This document shows positions 12,189 through 20,980 of a stretch of 64,000 bases of DNA, piece by piece; the first letter of the stretch is position 1; every line of letters begins with the position of its first letter. Under the pieces are notes generated by a model. That model was not told the origin of the DNA. It did no database searches and was given only the letters and a program-made list of their open reading frames with translations. The stretch spans positions 124,001 through 188,000 of the forward strand of contig JAGTXO010000046.1 in the NCBI GenBank assembly GCA_019448385.1, given 5' to 3'. Made by a program: the position numbers and the translations under genes. The stretch comes from Diacronema lutheri (lineage: Eukaryota; Haptophyta; Pavlovophyceae; Pavlovales; Pavlovaceae).

Positions 12189-13172
12189 ATGAAGCGCAAG
12201 GGCTCGGCAGGGGCCGGCGGAGGCGGAGCGCGGCGCGCGCGCGAGGGCGACGCACCGCACCCGGTGACGGCGCCCGCCCTGCGAGGCCGTTCGATTGAGC
12301 TCGAGAAGCCGTACTTCCGCCTGTCCGCGATGCCCGACCCGTCGACCGTTCGCCCGCCGCGCGTCCTCGCCGATGCGCTCGAGGTGGTGAAGCGGCGCTG
12401 GGCGTCGGACCTGGACTACGACTACGCGCGCGAGCAGCTCAAATCGATCCGTCAGGACCTCACCGTCCAGCTGCTGCACGACGACCTCGCCGCGGACGTG
12501 TATGAGACGCACGCGCGCATCGCGATCGAGGCGGACGACCTCGGTGAGTTCAACACGTGCCAGGCGCAGTTGCAGCCCCTGCACGCGGCGGGGCACCACG
12601 TGCGCCACGCGCCCGAGTTTTGCGCGTACCGCGTGCTCTACAATTCGGTCGTGCCGCCGCGCGGCAGCTCGTCCGCGCTCGTGCTTGCGCAGCTGCAGCA
12701 GCTCAACGGTCGCGCGCTCCGCCACCCGCTCATCGCGCAGGCGCTCGACGCGCACCGCGCGATCGAGGCGCGCGACTTTGGCGCCTTCTTCCGCCTGTGG
12801 CCGCGCATGGCCAACCTCGGCCGCCATTTCCTCGATCGGCTCGCGCCCGAGATGCGCCGCCTCGCGCTGCGCGCCGCGTGCGCCGCGTTCGAGCCGGCGG
12901 TCCCGCTGCCGCGCCTCGCCCAGGTGCTCGGGCTGACCGATGCGGCAGCGTGCCTCGCCTACCTGCGCCGCTTCCACCGCGCGACCGCCGAGCATTTCAT
13001 CGCCGACGGCCGTGCGCCGGCCGACGTGGCGCGCGCGCTCGCCGCCTGCCTTGACGAAGCCGAAGCGCGCATCGCGCCGCGCGAGGGCACGCCTGACGAG
13101 CTGCAGCTGTGCACCCGCGCATTCCGGTTCGCGCTGGCCCGTCAGCGCGCGCAGCGAGCTTCTGAACTCTGA
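12189..13172 (+). CDS. SAC3/GANP-family protein, THP3/LENG8 type
   Basis: A single exon of 327 residues. After a basic leader the conserved THP3/LENG8 core begins: SIELEKPYFRLSAMPDPS, VVKRRWASDLDYDYAREQL, KSIRQDLTVQLL and VYETHARIAIEADDLGEFN. The winged-helix/PCI-like C-terminal half includes ALDAHRAIEARDFGAFFRL. These proteins sit in TREX-2-like or transcription-elongation and splicing complexes that couple transcription to mRNA processing. ATG 12189 (MKRKGSAG) is used because the frame upstream overlaps the divergent PDCD2 start. The next gene is co-directional, 98 bp away. Confidence 0.88.
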   Translation: MKRKGSAGAGGGGARRAREGDAPHPVTAPALRGRSIELEKPYFRLSAMPDPSTVRPPRVLADALEVVKRRWASDLDYDYAREQLKSIRQDLTVQLLHDDLAADVYETHARIAIEADDLGEFNTCQAQLQPLHAAGHHVRHAPEFCAYRVLYNSVVPPRGSSSALVLAQLQQLNGRALRHPLIAQALDAHRAIEARDFGAFFRLWPRMANLGRHFLDRLAPEMRRLALRAACAAFEPAVPLPRLAQVLGLTDAAACLAYLRRFHRATAEHFIADGRAPADVARALAACLDEAEARIAPREGTPDELQLCTRAFRFALARQRAQRASEL

Positions 13173-13270
13173 CCCCGCGCTCGGCATCGTGTGAGTCGGA
13201 CAGTCGGTGTGAGTGTGACCCCGCCCATCCTGACCCCGCCCCGCGCTTTTGAACTTGAAGACGTTCACCG

Positions 13271-15079
13271 ATGCGGGAGAACCAGGACGCGGCCAGCGTG
13301 TGCTTCTCGAGCGTGCGCACGAGCGAGCGGGTGCGGCTGGCGCGGCTGCTCGCGTGCGTGGCCGAGCGCGGCGGGAGCGTGCCAGTCGTTGTCGACGACT
13401 CGGCGCACGGCGCGCACGCGACGCTCGTCGTGTGCGGCGCGCCGCGCCGCACGCTCAAGGTGTTCTTCGCGCTCGCGCGTGGCGCGTGGCTCGTCGGGCC
13501 CGAGTGGGTCGAAGCATGCGCTGCCAAGGGCGTGTGGGCTGACCCCGAGCCGTTTGAGCTCATCGCGTTTGCCGGTGCGCGCCGCGCGCGGCTTGGCACC
13601 CCACAGCGCGGGCGGCTGCTCGACGGGCTGCGTGTGCACGTCGCGTGCGAGACCAACACGCCGGCCGACGCGCTCGCCGAGCTGCTGCGCGCGCTTGGCG
13701 GCGCGCTGGCGCACTCGGTCATGAGCGCTGACCTCGTCATCGACACGGCGCCGCGCGCCGCCGCGCACCTCGCGTCGGCCGGCGCTCCGTACGCGCTGAG
13801 CGAGGCGTCGCTGCTGAGCGCGGTCGAGGCGTTTGAGCTGCCGTTCGCGCTGGCGGCGCGCGTCGGCTCGCCTGCGAGGCCGCGGACGCCGCTCCAGCCG
13901 TGCCGCGCGCAGGCAATCAGCGCTTGCGCCGGTGAGGCGCGCGCCGACGCCGCGTGCGCCGCGGCGCCCTCGCGCGCGCCCGAGGCGGAGCGCAAATGCG
14001 GAGGCAGGCACAGCGATGGCGGATCGGCTCTCGCTTGGAAGCGCGCGCCGCGCTACGCCACGCCCGCCGGGGCGGACGACGGGGCGGGCGGCGCGCGCGT
14101 CGCTGCGCGCGGCGTTCGCGACTCGCCGGCCGCACGCGAGCTGGCCGATCTGACCGCAGCGCGCGCTGCGCGCGGCGCACAGGGCGGAGGCGCGGGCTGG
14201 CTCGCGGCCGCCACGCGCGCCGTCGAGGCGTGCGTGCGCGCCGCACTCGCGCCGTCCATGCCGCCGCTCGACGCAGCGCGGGAGGCGATGTCGCCAGCGC
14301 CTGCGGCGGACGGCAGCGCGAGAGGCGCGCCGCCAACGCAGCGCACGCGCGTCCGATCGCGCACGCGGCGCGAGTCCGGCGCGGCGCCTTCCGTCGGCTC
14401 CCGGCGCGCGGACCAAACGGGAGGTGCGCTCGCGTGCGGCGTCTTCCGCGTGGGGAGCGGGCTTTCCCTACGCGTCGCTGCCGGTCGAGGCGAGCAGGCG
14501 TCCGAGTATTTTGCAATGGACGACGTGCTGAGCTTGTACCGCGCGAGGCTGCGCGCATGCAACGTGGACCTGCACGCACAGGGCGAAACCGCCGGCCGCA
14601 AGCGCGGAAGGCCAATCGACTTCCTCGGCGAGCTGATCGCGGGGTCGGCGAGTGGCGCGCGCGGCTCGGGCGTGCGCTGCACGTTTGCGCTCTCGCCGAG
14701 CGACGGCGAGCCGCCGCTCGCCGCGCTCACGCTGCACGTGCACAGCGCGATCGGCGTCGCGGAGCTCTTGCTCTGCGCCGTACGGCAGCAACGCGCCAAC
14801 CGCGGCCTCGGCCGCGCGATCGTCGAGTGCGCGCTGCATGCGCTGCGCGCGCGCGGCGGCGTGCGCAGCGTCGTGTGCATGGCGAGCGCGAGCTCCGTCG
14901 GCTTTTGGGCCAAGCTCGGGTTCGAGGCCGAGCCCGACCTGCCCGCCGCTGTGTGGAGCGCGCTCCTCGACCCGTTTGACGACTCGGTCGTCCTCACGCT
15001 CCACGCCGATGTTGTTGACAGCTGCAACACGCGCGCGCCCGCTCAGGCCGACCGCAGACCGAGGCCACTGAGTTTCTGA
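13271..15079 (+). CDS. BRCT-BRCT-GNAT fusion protein
   Basis: A single exon of 602 residues. BRCT 1 (about 8-100) contains the signature tryptophan in GAWLVGPEWVEAC. BRCT 2 (about 118-195) contains LLDGLRVHVACETN and ADLVIDTAPRAAAHL. A disordered, basic linker of about 230 residues follows. The C terminus (about 410-600) has acetyl-CoA-binding motif A RQQRANRGLGRAIVE and motif B SASSVGFWAKLGFE, the two best-conserved features of GNAT N-acetyltransferases. BRCT modules bind phosphopeptides in DNA-damage signalling, so a chromatin- or repair-linked acetyltransferase is the natural inference. No frameshift or splice site separates the parts. The 3' end meets the disulfide isomerase gene convergently, 110 bp apart. 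Confidence 0.8.
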   Translation: MRENQDAASVCFSSVRTSERVRLARLLACVAERGGSVPVVVDDSAHGAHATLVVCGAPRRTLKVFFALARGAWLVGPEWVEACAAKGVWADPEPFELIAFAGARRARLGTPQRGRLLDGLRVHVACETNTPADALAELLRALGGALAHSVMSADLVIDTAPRAAAHLASAGAPYALSEASLLSAVEAFELPFALAARVGSPARPRTPLQPCRAQAISACAGEARADAACAAAPSRAPEAERKCGGRHSDGGSALAWKRAPRYATPAGADDGAGGARVAARGVRDSPAARELADLTAARAARGAQGGGAGWLAAATRAVEACVRAALAPSMPPLDAAREAMSPAPAADGSARGAPPTQRTRVRSRTRRESGAAPSVGSRRADQTGGALACGVFRVGSGLSLRVAAGRGEQASEYFAMDDVLSLYRARLRACNVDLHAQGETAGRKRGRPIDFLGELIAGSASGARGSGVRCTFALSPSDGEPPLAALTLHVHSAIGVAELLLCAVRQQRANRGLGRAIVECALHALRARGGVRSVVCMASASSVGFWAKLGFEAEPDLPAAVWSALLDPFDDSVVLTLHADVVDSCNTRAPAQADRRPRPLSF

Positions 15080-15189
15080 ACTCTTCAAAGGCGGCCTAAG
15101 AGGAGGTCACAGCCGCAGCCACACACTCCCCTCCGGGCCCTGCGGCATGCGGCACATGCTGCAGACTGCAGTTCGTGGGCCAGCCGGGT

Positions 15190-16073
15190 CTACGCGACGA
15201 TCTGCTCGAGGATGGCGATGCGCTGGTTGAGCCACTTCTTCAGGTCGGGCGCCATCGAGTTGCCCTTCATGCCCTTCAAGCGCTCAAGCTGCTTTGCCGC
15301 CTCCGCCTTGTCGCCCTTCATCTTTGCAATGTAGCCAATCTCCTTGTCGGAGCACGCCGCCATGTCCTCGAGGGCGCACTTTGCGGAGAGCGTCTCCTGC
15401 GTGAACTTGACGAGCGACTCCTTGTCGCGCGCGCCGCTGTACTTCTCGCCCTTCTCGCCCGTCTCGCCGCTGAAGTACTTGACGGTCGGGTACCCGCGCA
15501 CCTCGTGCTCCTCGCACAGCGCCTTGCCGCCGTCCGACGTGCAGTCCACGTCGCCGATGACGACGGAGCTCGAGCCCTCAAACTCGCTGCCCAACTCGTC
15601 CCATGCCGGCTTCATCGCCTTGCAGTGCCCGCACCTGCGCAGAGCTCACGACGCGCGGTCGTGGGGTCGGCGCTGCGTAAGGCGCGCGCTGGCGACGCTC
15701 GCGCGCGTCGCCACCGCACCCGCAGCCTCTGCAGAGCGGGCGCGGGCGGTCACTGCGCGCGGCGCGGACCAGGGTGCGAAGAATTTCACCTGCGCGCGGC
15801 GGTGGGACGCGTGCGCGGCCGGCGTGAGAGGGGCGTCAGAGCGCGTGCACAGCCGGCGCGAGAGGGCCGTCAGGGCGCGCGGCGCGTGGCGCGCATCCAT
15901 CCGCGCCCGCTCCGCTCGCCGTGCGCGCGCCGCGCGCGGCCGCGGTTGCGCATGCGTACAAAGGCGTTCTTGCCGGCGGTCACGGTCGCGTAGTTGTCGA
16001 TGGTGAGCTCGACGGCGGCGCCATGTGCGCACGCCGCGACGAGCGCGGAGAGCAGGAGCGATCGGAGGAGCAT
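15190..16073 (-). CDS. small protein disulfide isomerase (thioredoxin fold), three exons with a 20-nt middle exon
   Basis: Exons 16073-15960, 15789-15770 and 15634-15190 encode 192 residues. Exon 1 gives a signal peptide, MLLRSLLLSALVAACAHG. The 20-nt second exon joins ...GKNAF to VKFFAPW, and the third completes the active site CGHCKAMKPAW; the tryptophan codon is split between exons 2 and 3. Introns are 15790-15959 (GTACGC donor) and 15635-15769 (GTCCGC donor). The thioredoxin cis-proline loop is EVRGYPTVKYFSG. The C-terminal helical part resembles the D domain of PDI-D proteins. It should catalyse disulfide exchange in the ER or secretory path. There is no KDEL-type tail (it ends EQIVA), so retention may rely on partners. 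Confidence 0.88.
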
Positions 16074-16198
16074 CGGCGCTGACGTGTTCGCGGCGTCCTT
16101 CAACCGCCCAGCAGGGGTTCAGTCACAGCTCACAACTACCAAGTGTCTTCACATGACTGACAGAAAAATAATCCTGACGACCCTTGCGGGCGTCAGCA

Positions 16199-16240
16199 GG
16201 GGGGGGGGGGGGGGGGGGGGGGGGGGGAGGGGGGGGGGGG
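16199..16240. repeat. poly-G tract (29 + 12)
   Basis: A run of 29 G, one A and 12 G, lying between the peroxidase stop and the disulfide isomerase start (on that gene's sense strand, poly-C about 125-170 bp upstream of its ATG). Confidence 0.95.
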
Positions 16241-16292
16241 CGTGCACGGGGCTGCGGCGTGACGAACGACCCTGTGCACGCCGGCAGCGAAA

Positions 16293-17348
16293 TCACACGT
16301 AACTGGTCGGCGTGAGCCCCTCTGCGCCGAGCTCGAGGAGCTTGGCGAAAGCGGCGGAAAAATCGGCGTAGAAGCGCTTGGAGTCCTTGGCGTACAGGCG
16401 CACGTACTTTGCAAATCGCGCGTCCTGCACGAGCGTGAGGTCGGACGGGAGCATCATCAGTTTGCCGCTCCGCTCCTCGTACTGCAGCGGGCCGTCCCAT
16501 TTCTTGGGCGTCCACTTCTCGTTCAGCAACAGAGAGTAGTATGCCGTCGTGAGCAGTGTCGGCGTCGGCGTCCACGGACCTGCATACCCCGACGCGTCGG
16601 GGTGGCAGCGCCCAAGCGCGTGCGCGCCCGAGAGCGCGACAATCTCCTGATCGTTGAAGCCCATGCGGCCAAAGGTCTGGCGCAGCGCGGCGGCGGTCGC
16701 CTTGGGCGCGCCCTTGTCGGCGGCGGGCAGCCGCCCGTCCGGCGTGACCTGCGCTGGCTTGCCGTCAACGCGGCCGCTCTTCCATGGCACGGCCGGGCCG
16801 CCCATCTGAACGATCGACACGACGCCGGCGAGCGTGAACAGGTCGGCGTACGAGAGCTTGGGGTGCTTACGCTTAATCGGCTCGAGCCAGCCAACCGCCG
16901 CGCCAAGCCCGGCGTTCGCGCCGTGCGCCAGCTCCTCCTTGAAGCGGATCGTGCCAGGGCCCGAGCCGCCGTCGCGCTGCGCCTTGTCGTACGTGCCGGA
17001 CGAGTGCCACGCGAGGCGGACGAGAGTTGGGCCCTTGTTCGGGTCGGCCTTGACCAGCTGCTTGATCTCAACCGCCGCCTTCTGGTACTCGGAGAGCTTG
17101 CGCTTCGGCGCGGCCGCCGCCGCCGCCGCCGCCGGCGGCGCGGCGAGCGCCGCCTGCCGGTCGAGCGCGCCCGTCGCCGCCGCGACGCCGAGCGCGCCCG
17201 CGAGCTGGAAGGCCGTCCGGCGCGTCGGCGCCGGTTGTTCGCACACCATGGCCAGGTGCACACGCGCGGCGCCGCACGCGGCGCCGCCGAGCGTGGCCGC
17301 GGGCGGCGCGAAAGCCAACATGGCCGGGCAGAGAATAATGATCCACAT
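16293..17348 (-). CDS. class I haem peroxidase (ascorbate peroxidase-like), plastid, probably thylakoid lumen
   Basis: 351 residues from ATG 17348. Catalytic features are intact: distal Arg/Trp/His in LVRLAWHSSGTYDKAQRDG, proximal histidine in IVALSGAHALGRCHPDASG, and the YSLLLNEKW region of APX. The presequence is tripartite: hydrophobic MWIIILCPAMLAFAPP (signal), a transit-like segment, then RRTAFQLAGALGVAAATGA, a twin-arginine motif before a hydrophobic stretch and an AxA-like site. This suggests export into the thylakoid lumen by the Tat pathway. It would reduce H2O2 with ascorbate or a protein donor. The coiled-coil gene diverges 79 bp upstream. Confidence 0.85.
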   Translation of the reverse strand: MWIIILCPAMLAFAPPAATLGGAACGAARVHLAMVCEQPAPTRRTAFQLAGALGVAAATGALDRQAALAAPPAAAAAAAAPKRKLSEYQKAAVEIKQLVKADPNKGPTLVRLAWHSSGTYDKAQRDGGSGPGTIRFKEELAHGANAGLGAAVGWLEPIKRKHPKLSYADLFTLAGVVSIVQMGGPAVPWKSGRVDGKPAQVTPDGRLPAADKGAPKATAAALRQTFGRMGFNDQEIVALSGAHALGRCHPDASGYAGPWTPTPTLLTTAYYSLLLNEKWTPKKWDGPLQYEERSGKLMMLPSDLTLVQDARFAKYVRLYAKDSKRFYADFSAAFAKLLELGAEGLTPTSYV

Positions 17349-17427
17349 CGCGGGGCGAAGGTCGGGGGCCGAAGCGCGCAGGCGTTTCGCGCCAAGCTTT
17401 TTGAAACCGTGCGGGGGGGGAGGGTCC

Positions 17428-19746
17428 ATGGTGCGCGCGAAGCTGTTCGACGCCGCGAGTGCGCGCGCCGTTCGCAGCCCGGAGCGGCACGAGGGGACAC
17501 GGATGGCGCGCGAGGTTGAGGCCAAGGCGCGCGTGGCTCGGGCCGTCGCCGTCCGCCTCAAGCGCTGCCGCACGCACAGCGAGTACGTGCAAGAGGTCGA
17601 ACGGCTGCTGGACGACGGCGCCCTGCCCGTGGCGGGGCTGAGCGCGCGGTGCGAGGCGCTCTCGCGGCACGCCGGCGCGGTGGAGAAGCAGCTTGCACGA
17701 GTGCGCGCGAGCGCAGCGGCTGAGCGCGCCGCGCTCGAGGAGCGCACGGCCGGTGCGGAGGAAGCAGCGCGCGCGCGCACCGAGGCGGCAGCCACGCGAT
17801 TGCGCGAGACCGAGCTCGCCAACCAGCAGCTTGCGGACCAGCTGCGCGCGGCGAGCGCGGAGGGCGATCGGCGGGTGCGTGGCGCGCTGGATCGGCAGAC
17901 CGAGATGGCCGCGCTCCGCGCCGAGCTCGTGCAGCTCCGCGCCGCGCGTGCCGCGCTCGAGAGCGCCGCGGGCGAGAGCGCCGAGCGCGAGTCGGGCGCG
18001 CGCGCCGCGCTCGTCGCGGCGCGCGCGGAGGCTGCGCAGCTGCGCGCCGCGGCGAGCGCAGAGAAGGCGCGCGGCGAGCGCGCGCTCGCGATGCTCAGCT
18101 CGGCAACCGAGGAGCTCCGCCATGAGCGCGAGCGCGCCGTAGCCGCGGGCGCGAGGCGCGAAAGGAGCGAGGCCGCCGCGGCCGGCGGCGCGCTCGCGTC
18201 GCCGAGCGGCTCGTCGACGCGCCGGCCCGGCTCGCCGCACGGCGGGCGCACGCGCAGCTCCGAGCAGGGCACCGCAGCGGGCGCCGAGCGTGACGCCGGC
18301 CCGCCGTACGACGGGATGCGCGCGCACACGCCCGGCGCCGACGCGCGCGCGCGCGGCGCGGCCGCGGCGCTCGCCGCCGTTCACTCTGCGCTTCGCGACG
18401 GCGCGCGCGGCTCGGCGGCGCTCGGCCGCACGCCAGCGTTTGCGTGGAACGCGCCCCTTGGCGCGGCCACCGGCGGCGACGGCGGAGGCGCCGCCGCCGC
18501 CACACCGCACGAGCACGCAGCCGCCGCCTTTTCGACGGTCGCCGCGATGCGCGAGGAGGTGCGAGAAGCGCGCGCCGACGCCGCGCGCGCACGCGCCGAG
18601 CTGGCGCGCGCACAGGAGCGGGGTGAGGCGGGCGACGCGGAGCGCGCGCGCCGCGAGCGGGCCGCTGCGGACGAGGCGGAGCGTGTGCGCGCCGCGCTGC
18701 ACCGCGTCGAGGCCAGCGCGGCGGACGCGCGCGCGCGCGCGGCCGCCGCGGAACAGCACGCCGGCTCGGCGGCGGATCGGCTCTCCGCGGCCGCGCGCGA
18801 GGCAGACGCGCTGCGCGCCGAGCTGAGACTCGCGCGCGAGGCGGAGGCGCGCGCGCGCGCCGGCGCCGGCGAGGGGTCGGCTCAGCTTGTGCGCGCGCGC
18901 GAGGCGGCCGAGGCGGCGGAGCGCGCGCGCGCGGCGGCTGCGGCGCGCGCGTCACGCGCGGAGGGTGCGCTCGAAGAGGCGACGGCGCGCGCGTCGACGC
19001 TCACGCACGCGCTCTCCGTCGAGGTGGCGGCCAAGCAGCGCGCGCTCGACGCGGCGCACGCGCGCGCGGCGCACGCCGACGGCCTGCGCGAGGACGCGGC
19101 GGCCGCGGGCCGCGCGCTCGACGCGGAGGCGTCGCTGCGCCAACGGCTCGAAGTGGAGCTTTCGCGCGCACACGCTGAGCTCGCAGCTCGCGGCTCGGAG
19201 GCCGCCCAGCTTGGCGAGCGCGCGAGCGGTGAGCTCGGCGAGGCCAGGCGGGCGCTCGACACGGCGCGCGCCGAGCTGGGCGCGCAAGCGAACGCGCACG
19301 CCGGGCTCGCCGCCGAAATCGAGCGGCTGGGCGAGGCGCTACGCGTCGCACGCCTCACGGCGGCCGAGCGCGCGCGCGAGCTCGACGGCATGACGACCGA
19401 ATCTCGCGAGGCGCGCGCGGTGGCCGTCGAGGCGGCGAGGCGGTTGCGCGCGTCGCACACGCACGCCGACCGCGCGCTCTCCGCCGAGGAGGCGCGGCAC
19501 GCGCAGGCGGAGCAGAGATGGGCGTCGGAGCGCGCGCGGCTCGAGCGTGCGCTGCACGAGGTGCGCGAAGAGATGCTCGCGGAGCGGCACGCGCGGATGG
19601 AGGCTGAGGCGCGCGGCGCGCACGCCGCGGCGCAGCATTCCGGCCGGCCGGCGCAGGCGCGAGCGCCCGCGCCAGCCGGCCTTCCGCCCGCACACGAGCG
19701 CAGGCATTCGGCATCCAGCCAGCTCCGCGCGCTGGCCGCGCGCTGA
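17428..19746 (+). CDS. long coiled-coil protein
   Basis: A single exon of 772 residues from ATG 17428 (MVRAKLFDAASA). Almost the whole length is Ala/Arg/Glu-rich heptad sequence (for example AEKARGERALAMLSSATEEL), interrupted near residues 250-375 by a Gly/Ala/Pro-rich linker. There is no recognisable enzymatic domain, signal peptide or membrane segment. The reading frame stays open far upstream, over the antisense peroxidase, but the ATG at 17428 lies just past that gene's start and is the likely initiator. Probably a structural, centrosomal or cytoskeletal protein; function not assigned. Confidence 0.7.
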   Translation: MVRAKLFDAASARAVRSPERHEGTRMAREVEAKARVARAVAVRLKRCRTHSEYVQEVERLLDDGALPVAGLSARCEALSRHAGAVEKQLARVRASAAAERAALEERTAGAEEAARARTEAAATRLRETELANQQLADQLRAASAEGDRRVRGALDRQTEMAALRAELVQLRAARAALESAAGESAERESGARAALVAARAEAAQLRAAASAEKARGERALAMLSSATEELRHERERAVAAGARRERSEAAAAGGALASPSGSSTRRPGSPHGGRTRSSEQGTAAGAERDAGPPYDGMRAHTPGADARARGAAAALAAVHSALRDGARGSAALGRTPAFAWNAPLGAATGGDGGGAAAATPHEHAAAAFSTVAAMREEVREARADAARARAELARAQERGEAGDAERARRERAAADEAERVRAALHRVEASAADARARAAAAEQHAGSAADRLSAAAREADALRAELRLAREAEARARAGAGEGSAQLVRAREAAEAAERARAAAAARASRAEGALEEATARASTLTHALSVEVAAKQRALDAAHARAAHADGLREDAAAAGRALDAEASLRQRLEVELSRAHAELAARGSEAAQLGERASGELGEARRALDTARAELGAQANAHAGLAAEIERLGEALRVARLTAAERARELDGMTTESREARAVAVEAARRLRASHTHADRALSAEEARHAQAEQRWASERARLERALHEVREEMLAERHARMEAEARGAHAAAQHSGRPAQARAPAPAGLPPAHERRHSASSQLRALAAR

Positions 19747-19832
19747 CCCGCGCGACCCGCGGTATATGTAGCGCGATGCGAGGGGGTGGGTGTCACCAAA
19801 GTCACGTCGACTTTTTATTGAACTGAAAAGCG

Positions 19833-20395
19833 ATGGCGCAGGTCCGCAGTGCCGTTTTGACCGTCCGCCACATCCACCACGCTCCCTGTCGCTCACGTGT
19901 CCCGCGCGCGCCGGGCGCTGGCAGGGCGACAAGACCAAGGCATTGAACAAAAACAAGCGTGCCTTCGTCAAGCCGGCCAAGCCCGTGCGTGGTGACCAGC
20001 AGAAGCTCAAAGTCGGCCGTGCGTGCCGGCTGGATGCGCGCGACGGAGCCGGGTGGGCGACTCGCCGCTCCCGGCTAACACGTTGGCTCTTCGCACGCTT
20101 TGCGCAGGCGTCTTTCTGCCGACCAAGAAGATCGACAAGCTGCAGCACGCGCACAATGAGGCGCAGCACACGAAGAAGCTCTCCAAATTCACGGAGGCCG
20201 TTTTCGCCAACCGCGTCAAGGGCGCTTCCGGTGGCGGCGGTGACCTCGCGCTGCAGTACGAAGCCCTTGCCGAGAAGACGAGTGCGCGCAGTCTGTCAGT
20301 CGCGCGCGCGCACGACGGCCTGCTCGTGCGCCTCGGGCTTACGCGCCCCTCCGTCCGCGCGCGCCACCCCGGCAGAAAAAAAGGGCCACAAGTAG
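19833..20395 (+). CDS. UPF0390 (DUF2462)-like small basic protein, four exons
   Basis: Assembled from exons 19833-19841, 19925-20018, 20108-20281 and 20376-20395: 98 residues. Exon 1 encodes only Met-Ala-Gln; splicing gives MAQGDKTKALNKNKRAF, whose MAQG start and basic Lys/Pro-rich first third fit UPF0390 proteins (about 100 residues). Exons 2 and 3 join as KLKVGR-VFLPTKKIDKL, and the last splice gives the basic tail EKTKKKGHK. All introns (83, 89 and 94 bp) have GT...AG ends (GTCCGC, GTGCGT, GTGCGC), and each frame change is resolved. Without splicing no frame is coherent. The family is thought to be nucleolar or ribosome-linked; the assignment rests on N-terminal and compositional similarity, so is tentative. 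Confidence 0.65.
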
Positions 20396-20980
20396 GCGAG
20401 CCACTTGTCCGGATGACAAGGGCGCCTCGAGCTCGTCGAGATGCAGACGATCAATCTTTGAGAGTCGTACTACGGTCCGGCAGATGCTGCCCGCCGCGAG
20501 CCCGCCTTCACCGCTAGGATCGTTCCGATGGGAGGGGTGTTGACTCCCGATGGGAGGCGAGGCGCAAGCTGCACTCCCGCTTTGGTCTGAGCGCCGCGGT
20601 CGCCGCGGCGCGCGCGAGGCGGCTGTTCGTCTCGCACATCAGCACGACGATGTGCCGCACGATGGCGCGAGGCCGCGCGCAGCTCCCCGCCTCGAGCTCG
20701 CAGTGCGTCGCTGCGCTTCACCGCGCAGCGCGCCTCCCGCCGCGCGTCTGCGCTCGGCGTCTTCTCCATGCGCTCGCTTGAGATGGCGCTCGCGGCGCGG
20801 GGGTCCCGGCCCCACGGGCGCTCCTTTCAGTCCTTTTGCGCTGTGGGGTCAGCGCAGGCGCAGTGATCGATGCGCCCGGCGGGCGCTCCTCGGTGACCTG
20901 CGACCCCCCTTCTCGGGTTCTGAGCCGACGAACACTTCGTATGGGCGTCGAAATTGAGAACGGACCGCCGCTTCCGCCCG
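20396..20980. other. intergenic, no gene seen
   Basis: This is the space between the UPF0390-like stop and the UNC93-like stop (convergent). Open frames here are short, basic and unlike any family I know. No tRNA, hairpin or repeat stood out. Confidence 0.5.

Noticed and set aside
16834-17427. Upstream extension of the coiled-coil frame
   Set aside because: It is antisense to the peroxidase coding exon. The ATG at 17428 lies just beyond that gene's start.
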